DNA of 14,488 bases from the NCBI GenBank assembly GCA_021162905.1, contig JAGGXT010000107.1:1-14488 (forward strand), in the 5' to 3' direction. The notes beneath the pieces were generated by a model. It was given only the letters and a program-made list of their open reading frames with translations. It did not search any database and had not been told where the DNA came from. Positions 1-5,749 of this stretch are shown piece after piece; the stretch's first letter is position 1, and each line of letters begins with the position of its first letter. The translations under genes and the position numbers were made by a program. The stretch comes from Candidatus Odinarchaeota archaeon. GTDB taxonomy: Archaea > Asgardarchaeota > JAGGXT01.

Positions 1-1
1 A

Positions 2-460
2 TCTCATTATAAGCGATTAAGAATTTTTGATGGCATATTTATATCATCATACCCAGAGTATACTGATGAACATACAATCCTAGTAGGGCATTACCTCAAT
101 GAGTTGAAGAGGCAGGCTATAATAAATATTGAAGGCCATACGCATACTGCTACGTTTTGTGAGTATAATAATCGTAGATACCTAAATCTAGGTTTTATTT
201 ATAGAGATTATTTAAATGGAGCTAAGCCGATGTATGGCACTTTTTTTGTAGTGGATGTTAATTCTAAGAATAAAATAAACATAAAATGTTACCAATTAGG
301 AATGATAAAAGAAATCAAAATATACCCCTTTACATTCTGGGTGCCACAATACTGGAAAAGAACGCCTCTTCATTATAAGAATAATAGAGAAAGAATAAGG
401 CTCTTAAACTTTCTCGAGCTAAAAGAAGATGATTTAAAAGTTGATGCAATAATTCCTTAA
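2..460 (+). CDS. Unrecognised protein, 5' end outside the window (partial)
   Basis: The reading frame is open from the first complete codon at position 2 to TAA at 458-460, so at least 152 codons are coding and the true start lies to the left. A TTG at 104 could be read as a start, but there is no ribosome binding site before it and the frame is open upstream, so a longer protein is more likely. The visible part is basic and rich in aromatic residues (FDGIFISSYPEY near the left edge, then FTFWVPQYWKR at about residues 112-122). It has no membrane segment, signal peptide, Cys cluster or nucleotide-binding motif. I do not recognise the family. It converges on the PK_C-like gene with a single base between the two stop codons. 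Its reality rests on the long open frame and protein-like composition. Confidence 0.6.
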   Translation, partial: SHYKRLRIFDGIFISSYPEYTDEHTILVGHYLNELKRQAIINIEGHTHTATFCEYNNRRYLNLGFIYRDYLNGAKPMYGTFFVVDVNSKNKINIKCYQLGMIKEIKIYPFTFWVPQYWKRTPLHYKNNRERIRLLNFLELKEDDLKVDAIIP

Positions 461-461
461 T

Positions 462-1049
462 TTATGCTTCATCACGACTTTTTCTAGGTTTACATATTAT
501 TTCACGTACAAACAAATCGAAAAAATTACTCGTATGAGCTGGTTTAATGATAGTCGCAGTGTCGGCTCCAAATCCAGTTCCTGCAATCGCAATTACATCC
601 TCATCTATAGGTATTAGTCCTGCATCGGCAGCCATTAAAACTATTTCTATGCAAACTTTTATCCCCTCACCAAGAAGTCTTAATGCATTTGCCATAAGTT
701 CGACAGGACCATAAAAATTAAATTGTCTACGTAGTGCTCTCTCAACTCCACTTAAAGCATGAGTACAAGTAATAACCTTGGCTCCTTTTGCAATTAAAGA
801 TTTTCTAATATCCTCACTCATCTGCTGTTCTCCTGGGTTTAAAAAACCAGTCATGTGAGTTACTATAACTAAATTAAATTCTTTAGGATTAAAAATCTCA
901 ACAGCTTTCATTGCCGTTTCGCCATATGTAGATGCCACTACAATATTCTTTATACCTCTATTTTTAGCTCTCACTAAAGCTAATTTTAAAACATCCTCAG
1001 TGTTTTCAGGGCCCGGACTATCAAAATAGACTATCTTTTCCTCAAACAT
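462..1049 (-). CDS. Stand-alone pyruvate kinase C-terminal (alpha/beta) domain-like protein
   Basis: The protein of about 195 residues resembles the C-terminal allosteric alpha/beta domain of pyruvate kinase (PK_C) without the catalytic TIM barrel. The N-terminal part has the family look: ENTEDVLKLALVRAKNRGIK, then IVVASTYGETAMKAVE. It then diverges, with a Gly-rich stretch IAIAGTGFGADTATII near the C-terminus. Catalysis of the pyruvate kinase reaction is not expected. Archaeal proteins of this kind are of unknown function, and ligand binding or a regulatory role is inference. The start is taken as ATG at 1047-1049 because GGAGTAGGAGAG precedes it with a 6-base spacer. A GTG at 1074-1076 in the same frame would place that ribosome binding site inside the gene. 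A TATA-like TTTTATAATA (minus strand, about 1083-1092) could start transcription near 1061. Downstream of porB in the same direction, it is now separated from it by the IS110 element. Confidence 0.8.
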   Translation of the reverse strand: MFEEKIVYFDSPGPENTEDVLKLALVRAKNRGIKNIVVASTYGETAMKAVEIFNPKEFNLVIVTHMTGFLNPGEQQMSEDIRKSLIAKGAKVITCTHALSGVERALRRQFNFYGPVELMANALRLLGEGIKVCIEIVLMAADAGLIPIDEDVIAIAGTGFGADTATIIKPAHTSNFFDLFVREIICKPRKSRDEA

Positions 1050-1082
1050 ACACATCTCTCCTACTCCAATAAACACTACGTC

Positions 1083-1092
1083 TATTATAAAA
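1083..1092 (-). promoter_or_regulatory. Possible TATA box of the PK_C-like gene
   Basis: Read on the minus strand the sequence is TTTTATAATA preceded by a purine-rich GAAAGAAATC, which resembles an archaeal BRE/TATA pair. A start about 25 bases downstream falls near 1061, giving a short leader that contains the GGAG ribosome binding site. If real, the gene no longer depends on read-through from por. This is based on sequence pattern only. Confidence 0.35.
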
Positions 1093-1113
1093 GATTTCTT
1101 TCAAAAAGTCTGA

Positions 1114-1140
1114 TATGAAAAACTTATAACTTCGTCGCTC
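1114..1140 (+). repeat. Left inverted repeat of the IS110 element
   Basis: TATGAAAAACTT (1114-1125) and AACTTCGTCGCTC (1128-1140) each find their reverse complement at the right end. In this copy the two parts are offset by a 7-base insertion (ATAACTT or an equivalent register), which the right copy lacks. The insertion creates the TATA-like CTTATAAC at 1123-1130. Confidence 0.75.
1123..1130 (+). promoter_or_regulatory. Possible TATA box for the guide RNA/transposase transcript
   Basis: CTTATAAC is preceded by the purine-rich GAAAAA (1117-1122), resembling an archaeal BRE/TATA arrangement. A start 25-27 bases downstream falls at about 1150-1154, directly before the long stem that begins at 1157. 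The spacing supports a transcript that starts with the structured RNA and may read on into the transposase. This is sequence pattern only. Confidence 0.4.
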
Positions 1141-1150
1141 GTTTTCTAAG

Positions 1151-1260
1151 ATTTAAAGAGGGTGCGTGCGGCCGCCGATTATTTTTTTGGGCCTCGAGCC
1201 CGGATAGAAGTCCATCAGCACTGGGTTTGCCCATTCGCCCACGCACCCTCTAAATTTTAG
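1151..1260 (+). ncRNA. Candidate IS110 bridge (guide) RNA, overlapping the transposase leader
   Basis: A GC-rich island in an AT-rich genome, with no open frame, lies between the left end and the transposase. A perfect 12-base stem joins AGAGGGTGCGTG (1157-1168) to CACGCACCCTCT (1240-1251). It can be extended by CG/CG after a bulge and by TTT/AAA on the outside. Two small hairpins lie inside: GGGC/GCCC (1189-1192 with 1198-1201) and TGGG/CCCA (1222-1225 with 1230-1233). IS110 elements of the IS621 type encode a bridge RNA in this place, with one loop that reads the target and one that reads the donor ends. Position, size (about 105-110 bases) and fold agree with that. I could not assign the guide segments. 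The 3' strand of the stem can also pair with the transposase ribosome binding site. Confidence 0.65.
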
Positions 1261-1263
1261 AGG
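1247..1263 (+). promoter_or_regulatory. Alternative hairpin covering the transposase ribosome binding site
   Basis: CCTCTA (1247-1252) can pair with TAGAGG (1258-1263) around a 5-base loop, which hides most of the ribosome binding site AGAGGTGA (1259-1266) of the transposase. The same CCCTCT is the end of the 3' strand of the long guide-RNA stem. The two structures exclude each other, which suggests a switch between guide RNA folding and translation. This is inference from pairing only. Confidence 0.4.
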
Positions 1264-1267
1264 TGAT

Positions 1268-1597
1268 ATGTATATGAATGTGAGTGAGTTGAATTATTTA
1301 AATTTAAGGGTTTGTGGAATAGATCCTCATAAGAGGTTTTTTAAAGCCGTCATTGTTGATGTGAGCACCTTAAATACAATCTATGAGTCTAACTTCCCAA
1401 ATAATAAGAGCGGGGTAACCGAGCTGGAAACAAAGCTGAGGGGATATCGATGTAACCTCGTGGTTATCGAAAATACTAATAACTTCAGTTCGGCCCTCTA
1501 CTACTACCTAAAACGTCACAACTTCGATGTGAAAAGTGTTAGCCCTAAGAGCGCCCCTCAGAAACCTAAGAAGAGCAATCGCATTGACGCGAAATGA
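1268..1597 (+). pseudogene. IS110 transposase, N-terminal DEDD (RuvC-like) part, ended by in-frame TGA
   Basis: This 109-residue reading frame is the N-terminal catalytic half of an IS110-family (DEDD) transposase, the part with a RuvC-like fold that nicks DNA with metal ions. GIDPHK supplies the first Asp (residue 19) and VIENT the Glu (about residue 68). The last motif, normally K-(T/S)-D-R-x-D-A, reads KSNRIDAK, so the third acidic residue is Asn and only the fourth Asp is kept. TGA follows at 1595-1597. Reading continues in the same frame without a shift into the C-terminal half (VAIVYVKGLVEEDYVPP), so a single codon, perhaps TGG for Trp, has been lost. AGAGGTGA (1259-1266) is a good ribosome binding site for ATG at 1268 or, with better spacing, at 1274. 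Stop codon and Asn together point to an inactive enzyme. Confidence 0.85.
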
Positions 1598-1639
1598 GTT
1601 GCCATAGTATACGTCAAGGGGCTGGTAGAGGAAGACTAT

Positions 1640-2473
1640 GTGCCGCCAGAGGATATCCAGCATCTTCGAGATATAGTGCATGCCCGAAAGAGATTAGTAG
1701 ACATGCGGACAGCATTAAAGAATAGGGTACATACGTTACTCACAAGGGGCGCACTGCACTTGAATAAGCTTTACTCGGACATCTTCGGAAAGAAAGGACG
1801 TGAAGCTATTAATGCAATTGTGTCATCAAACTTAGATGAGGTTGACGAGCGTGTTAGTCAGGTGATAGGCGATGCTTTCTTGGAGCTAATAAATAAGAGA
1901 GTAGTGGATCTATTTATGGGGCTAATTGAGATACTCGATGAAAGGGTAAAGGAGCTGGATGAGGTTATCGCAGCGTATGTGGATACACATTCGTCTATAA
2001 AGGCGATGGTTGAACGTATAATGACTGTTCCAGGAATAAGCTTAGTGACAGCAGCTATGATTGTTGCGGAGGTGGGCGATTTTACTCGTTTTCCTGACAA
2101 GAAGCAGATCTCTGGGTGGGCAGGGATTGTACCGAGGACGAAGGAGTCTGCGGGTGTTCAGAGAGGATATGGGATAACGAAGAGGGGATCCCCATACTTG
2201 AGGTATGCATTACACGAGGTTGCGAATGTAATTATTTTGAGGAAGGAGCCGAAAGAGCTGTATGCATTTTACTGGAGGGTACGACGTAGAAGTGGGAAGT
2301 ATAAAGCGACAACGGCACTTGCACATAAAGTGCTCATAGTGCTTTGGGGTATGATGACTACGGGTAGCAATTTCGAGATGGACAGTAACGCGAGGAGGTT
2401 ATATCATCGTAAGCTGAGACGGTTCAGCAATATGGCGGAATCGGGTAAGAGGGCATTGCTGGAGGTGACATAA
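1640..2473 (+). pseudogene. IS110 transposase, C-terminal part (IS116/IS110/IS902 domain)
   Basis: This continues the transposase in the same frame as 1268; the coding sense begins just after the TGA at 1595-1597. The middle (residues about 10-120 of this part) is Leu/Glu/Lys-rich and likely coiled coil, the linker that pairs subunits in IS110 proteins. The C-terminal Tnp domain begins at VPGISLVTAAMIVAEVGDFT, passes through ISGWAGIVPRTKESAG, and reaches GITKRGSPYLRYALHE, which carries the conserved Ser expected to act as nucleophile with bridge RNA-guided recombination. These motifs look intact. With the first half, the full product would be about 401 residues, usual for the family. A restart at GTG 1640 is possible, since GAGGAAG lies seven bases or so before it, but without the RuvC-like half the product should not transpose. 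It could still bind the guide RNA or act on intact copies elsewhere, which is inference. Confidence 0.85.
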
Positions 2474-2505
2474 AAAATAAAAGAGGGTACGAATATAGGA
2501 GTATA

Positions 2506-2525
2506 GAGCGACGAAGTTTTTCATA
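2506..2525 (+). repeat. Right inverted repeat of the IS110 element
   Basis: GAGCGACGAAGTT (2506-2518) is the exact reverse complement of 1128-1140, and AAGTTTTTCATA (2514-2525) that of 1114-1125. Here the two parts overlap without the 7 extra bases found on the left. The stretch 2474-2505 between the transposase stop and this repeat contains AAAGAGGGTACG (2480-2491), a near copy of 1155-1166. Confidence 0.75.
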
Positions 2526-2548
2526 GAAATAAAATAAGTAAAGTTAGG

Positions 2549-3463
2549 TTATAAAGACTTTGTAAATTCCTCTTTCTTTAAAAGTAATTCCCACTGTCTA
2601 TCAACGTACTCTTGGATATATTTTATCATTTCCTCTTCTGCCAGCAAATGTTTAAATCTACCTTGTATTTTGAAATATTCTATGATTGGTAGAAAAGACC
2701 TCGGCTTAACAGTTATCCTATATTTTCCATATTCAACTTCATACAATGGAAATGCCTTTGTCTGCACAGCTAAACGGGACACTTCAATCATCTTTTCTGG
2801 GGGGTATCTCCACCCTGGCTGACAAGGAGAAAGCACATGTATAAATTTGGGACCTTTTATTGTTAGTGCTTTTTGTATTTTTCGAATCATATCTTCTGGA
2901 TAGGCCACAGTAGCAGTTGCAGCATATGGAATGTTATGAGCTACTAAAATCTCAACTATATTTTTCTTAGGTTCTTTTTTCCACATTTTTGTTTTTCCAA
3001 CCGGTGTTGTAGTAGTCCAAGCTCCAATAGGGGTAGCACTAGATCTTTGAATTCCTGTGTTTTCGTATGCCTCATTATCATACATTATGTAGAGCATATT
3101 ATGATTTCTTTCAACAGCACCACTTAATGTTTGAATGCCTATGTCTACAGTACCACCGTCGCCAGCCCAGCCGAAGACTACAACATCTTTTTTACCTTGA
3201 TATTCAAAACCTTCGACTAACCCAGAAACAACTGCAGCTGTAACTTCAAAAGCAACATTAACTATGTTAATATCCAAATCTCTAAATGGAAATGGTGCTT
3301 GAATTATAGACCAGCAACATGCTGGAATTACCGCTACAGCCTTTTTTCCTATAGCTTTTAATGCGTATCTCATTGATAAAGCTGCACCGCAACCCTTACA
3401 TGCATAATGACCAGGATGCATATACTCTACAGAAGGTATTCCCGCTATTTTTTCAGGTATCAT
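2549..3463 (-). CDS. porB: Pyruvate:ferredoxin oxidoreductase, beta subunit (TPP-binding)
   Basis: This is the thiamine diphosphate subunit of the four-subunit archaeal 2-oxoacid:ferredoxin oxidoreductase, which oxidatively decarboxylates pyruvate with CoA to acetyl-CoA, CO2 and reduced ferredoxin in the cytoplasm. Counting from ATG at 3461-3463, the proximal [4Fe-4S] ligands are C22 and C25 (ACKGCGAA), C49 or C50, and C214 (SPCQPGWRYP). The TPP/Mg motif is GWAGDGGTVDIG (98-109). YDNEAYENTGIQRSSATP (128-145) is typical of the pyruvate/isovalerate group. At 304 residues it has the usual length. The start is chosen because AAGGTGAT, overlapping the alpha stop codon, sits 5 bases before this ATG; an upstream in-frame ATG at 3496 would overlap alpha by 22 bases and lacks such a site. 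It is the last gene of the por operon. A branched-chain (VOR) specificity cannot be excluded. Confidence 0.93.
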   Translation of the reverse strand: MIPEKIAGIPSVEYMHPGHYACKGCGAALSMRYALKAIGKKAVAVIPACCWSIIQAPFPFRDLDINIVNVAFEVTAAVVSGLVEGFEYQGKKDVVVFGWAGDGGTVDIGIQTLSGAVERNHNMLYIMYDNEAYENTGIQRSSATPIGAWTTTTPVGKTKMWKKEPKKNIVEILVAHNIPYAATATVAYPEDMIRKIQKALTIKGPKFIHVLSPCQPGWRYPPEKMIEVSRLAVQTKAFPLYEVEYGKYRITVKPRSFLPIIEYFKIQGRFKHLLAEEEMIKYIQEYVDRQWELLLKKEEFTKSL

Positions 3464-3474
3464 AATAATCACCT

Positions 3475-4644
3475 TCAGATGTTTAAATCTATCCATTCAA
3501 TTTCTCTATCCAACTTTCCCTCCTTCTTTATTTCTATAGCATTCTTGAAAATTTTAATCATAGTCTCTGTTGATATATCGCGACCACCTATACCAACAAT
3601 GTAGTCCTTCACAATAACATCGGAGTGACCATACAGAGCTGCCTTTACTTCATTAAAGAGTGCACCACCATAACCGAATGAGTAACTTCTATCGATAGTG
3701 CCAATAACAGCAACATCTTTCAAATATTTTCTGAGGTCCTCTGTAGGAAATGGTCTAAATGTACGAAGTCTAATTAACCCGACATTATACCCCTGTTCTC
3801 TAAGTATGTCAACCGCTTCCTTACCCATGCTTGATAAAGCTCCCATAGTGATTAGGGCAACGTCAGCTCCGTCAATTCGATAAATATCCAGAAGGTCTCC
3901 ATGGTATCTACCAAATTTCTTTTTGAACTCCTCAGCAACCTCTTTTATCTTGCTCTTAGCTCTCTCCATAGCTTGAGCCATTTTATACCTAAATTCCATG
4001 TATTGATTTGGAAATGCAAGCGTACCGTATTGTCTTGGGTTATCTAAGTCAATCTTATGTGGTAAATCAAAAGATGGAAGAAACTCATCAACCATTTCTT
4101 GATCTGGTATATCAACAACCTCAAGCGTATGTGTCAAGATAAACGCATCCATGTTTATTATCATTGGGAGCAAAATATCATGAGATTCTGCAATTTTATA
4201 GCCCATTATTACAGAGTCTAAAACCTCTTGATTATTCTCAGCAAAAATCTGCATCCATCCTGTATCTCTCTGAGCAATTGCGTCTTGATGATCTGCCCAT
4301 ACACTCCAAGGAGGAGCAAGAGCACGGTTCGCCACATTCATAACTAAAGGAATTCGCTGCCCAGCGACCCAGTGCAACATCTCATGCATTAATAATAAAC
4401 CATGAGCTGAAGTTGCAGTATACGCTCTAACTCCTGATAATTCAGCACCCATACATGCAGAAATTGCAGCCATCTCGCTTTCTACAGGGATATATTTATA
4501 ATCGGCTATGCCTTCGGCCTTGAATTTTGCAAGTAATTCAACAATTGTCGTTTGTGGTGTTATAGGATAAGCAGCAACAACAGCTGGGCGTGAAAGCATT
4601 GCACCATAAGCAGCCGCATAATTACCTGTAATAACTTTTCTCAT
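3475..4644 (-). CDS. porA: Pyruvate:ferredoxin oxidoreductase, alpha subunit
   Basis: The alpha subunit contributes the pyrimidine-binding half of the TPP site and 2-oxoacid and CoA contacts. From the N-terminus it shows GNYAAAYGAMLSRP (7-20), YPITPQT (26-32), VESEMAA (54-60) carrying the Glu that activates TPP, and SAHGLLLMHEML where most relatives have a Ser-Ser-Gln-Gly variant. It then has ALAPPWSVWADHQDAIAQRD, the substrate-binding Arg region. The C-terminal domain II (from about residue 255, GADVALITMGALSS) is the transketolase C-terminal-like fold. About 389 residues is normal for archaeal PorA. The start is ATG at 4642-4644 with GGGAGG just upstream; an adjoining GTG at 4645-4647 is possible but too near the ribosome binding site. 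It overlaps the delta stop codon (TGATG), indicating translational coupling, and is followed by porB after 11 bases. Confidence 0.93.
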   Translation of the reverse strand: MRKVITGNYAAAYGAMLSRPAVVAAYPITPQTTIVELLAKFKAEGIADYKYIPVESEMAAISACMGAELSGVRAYTATSAHGLLLMHEMLHWVAGQRIPLVMNVANRALAPPWSVWADHQDAIAQRDTGWMQIFAENNQEVLDSVIMGYKIAESHDILLPMIINMDAFILTHTLEVVDIPDQEMVDEFLPSFDLPHKIDLDNPRQYGTLAFPNQYMEFRYKMAQAMERAKSKIKEVAEEFKKKFGRYHGDLLDIYRIDGADVALITMGALSSMGKEAVDILREQGYNVGLIRLRTFRPFPTEDLRKYLKDVAVIGTIDRSYSFGYGGALFNEVKAALYGHSDVIVKDYIVGIGGRDISTETMIKIFKNAIEIKKEGKLDREIEWIDLNI

Positions 4645-4928
4645 CACTCCTCCCTCACTATTTCAATACATTTTACTGGGCATTCATTTGCACATATTCC
4701 GCATCCTTTACAATGTTCATAATCTATTACAGGTTTTATCTTTAGTTTATGGGTTTCATCGGGAACAATTTGTATAGATAAGTCAGGACAGAATTTCCAG
4801 CATGTCATACACCTAATGCATCGATTATAGTCAATAACAGGTCTAAAGTTTCTCCACGATCCAGTTTTATTCACTACTAACTGGAAAGAATATGGGGCTT
4901 CAGGTAGCTCATCAACTTTAAATGGCAT
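4644..4928 (-). CDS. porD: Pyruvate:ferredoxin oxidoreductase, delta subunit (2[4Fe-4S] ferredoxin)
   Basis: This small 94-residue ferredoxin-like subunit passes electrons from the TPP site of alpha/beta to external ferredoxin. It carries two complete cluster motifs: C37-x2-C40-x2-C43-x3-C47-Pro and C73-x2-C76-x2-C79-x3-C83-Pro, plus an extra Cys at 87. The first 30 residues before the clusters, with the GSWRNFRPVID stretch, are characteristic of PorD. Its ATG overlaps the gamma stop by one base (TAATG), and its own stop overlaps the alpha start, so gamma, delta and alpha are probably translated together from one message. Confidence 0.93.
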   Translation of the reverse strand: MPFKVDELPEAPYSFQLVVNKTGSWRNFRPVIDYNRCIRCMTCWKFCPDLSIQIVPDETHKLKIKPVIDYEHCKGCGICANECPVKCIEIVREE

Positions 4929-5536
4929 TACATCATACCTCCAACCTTAGTTTTTTCATAAGCTTCTTTAACAGCTGCAATATTATTATCTGGATTACCT
5001 GGTGGGCGTTCTTTAATACTTTCTATGATTGATTCTAATTTCACTATGTTAGTAGCTTTAACAAGAGCACCTAACATGGGCATGTTTGGAATGGGTTCCA
5101 TTTTAGGACCTAAACCATACTTTATTGAAATTTCTGTTGCATTAACAGTTGCTATTTTAAAGGGTGGATTATCCATTAGATCTGCAACTTCCTCTGGGCT
5201 CTTTGATGTATTGATGATAAGCCATCCATTTTCCTTTAGACCACCAACAACATCAACCTTAGGTGCTGCTTGTTTTCCTTCTCTTTCAAGCTTAGGATAT
5301 CTAACAAGGGTCTCATCAATAACTACCACTATATCTGGATTCTTTATCATTGAGCGTTCTCTAACAGGTCTTTCGTCTATTCTAGCGTATGCTGTAACAG
5401 GAGCCCCTCTTCTTTCAACACCATAGAAAGGGAATGCTAGAACATATTTATTTTCTTTTGCTAATGCCATGGCTAAAAGAGTAACAGCTGTCACCGCTCC
5501 TTGGCCACCACGGCCATGAAATCGAATTTCTATCAT
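4928..5536 (-). CDS. porG: Pyruvate:ferredoxin oxidoreductase, gamma subunit
   Basis: This is the gamma subunit, 202 residues, of the 2-oxoacid:ferredoxin oxidoreductase and the first gene of the operon. It is recognised by the N-terminal [19 protein letters not shown] (4-22), [20 protein letters not shown] (35-54), and [11 protein letters not shown]; the family (POR gamma domain) binds CoA and stabilises the complex. No Cys clusters are expected and none are seen. GGTGAGGT ends a few bases before the ATG at 5534-5536, a strong ribosome binding site. The gamma-delta-alpha-beta order equals that of hyperthermophilic archaea such as Pyrococcus and Archaeoglobus. The same order and motifs occur in the isovalerate enzyme, so the substrate is most likely but not certainly pyruvate. 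Confidence 0.92.
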
Positions 5537-5603
5537 CTACCTCACCAGTTAAGTTCCTTAATCAAAAGATTAGAGAATTAGTATTAAAATTTGTTCATAT
5601 TTG

Positions 5604-5610
5604 CTATAAA
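5604..5610 (-). promoter_or_regulatory. Possible TATA box of the porGDAB operon
   Basis: On the minus strand TTTATAG is preceded by AAAAGATTTG. A start about 25 bases downstream falls near 5580, leaving a leader of roughly 45 bases that ends in the porG ribosome binding site. The whole divergent spacer 5537-5749 is very AT-rich, so other positions are possible. Confidence 0.35.
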
Positions 5611-5689
5611 CAAATCTTTTAGCTGAATTAAAAAAACATTATATTTTTTTACTTTTAGAAAATAGGTGGTTTATAAAACAAGAGATGAT

Positions 5690-5697
5690 TTTATATA
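5690..5697 (+). promoter_or_regulatory. Possible TATA box of the zinc-ribbon/CPBP gene
   Basis: TTTATATA lies about 53-60 bases before the GTG start, predicting transcription from about 5720 and a leader of about 28 bases containing the AGGGG ribosome binding site (5738-5742). A second TATA-like TTTATAAAA at 5670-5678 is an alternative. Confidence 0.35.
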
Positions 5698-5749
5698 CTA
5701 CATATGAAAAGTAAAATCAACCGATTAAAAAAGAAAAAGGGGAATTAAT

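Larger units (their letters stand above)
1114..2525 (+). mobile_element. IS110-family insertion sequence, apparently degenerate
   Basis: The element comprises a structured non-coding left end (about 1151-1260), a transposase frame of IS110 type (1268-2473, broken by one stop) and a short right end. It is bounded by inverted sequences. Exactly AACTTCGTCGCTC at 1128-1140 faces its reverse complement at 2506-2518, and the outer TATGAAAAACTT at 1114-1125 faces 2514-2525. The left copy carries 7 extra bases. The classical IS110 group usually lacks terminal inverted repeats, while the IS1111 subgroup has subterminal ones, so the outer limits are uncertain. Either the repeats belong to the element or the element inserted into a host palindrome. 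No target-site duplication is obvious, as expected for this family. It sits between porB and the PK_C-like gene and would separate a former gene cluster. The large structured leader upstream of the gene matches the IS110 group layout, where the bridge RNA is encoded in the left end. Confidence 0.85.

Noticed and set aside
1595..1597. In-frame TGA as selenocysteine or a reassigned Trp codon
   Set aside because: No conserved Cys or Sec is expected at this IS110 position, no Sec-insertion structure is evident, and other genes in the window use TGA as a normal stop (for example porA and porD). Mutation is simpler.
1858..2100. Minus-strand open frame inside the transposase
   Set aside because: It lies wholly within a well-supported transposase frame and has low-complexity Ser/Thr-rich sequence, typical of a mirror frame.
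1114..2525. Composite element or CRISPR-type array
   Set aside because: Only one pair of end repeats and one gene are present, and no regularly spaced repeats were seen anywhere in the window.
5025..5426. Plus-strand open frame of 133 codons opposite porG
   Set aside because: porG is recognised by strong motifs; this is its complementary frame and has no ribosome binding site or family features.
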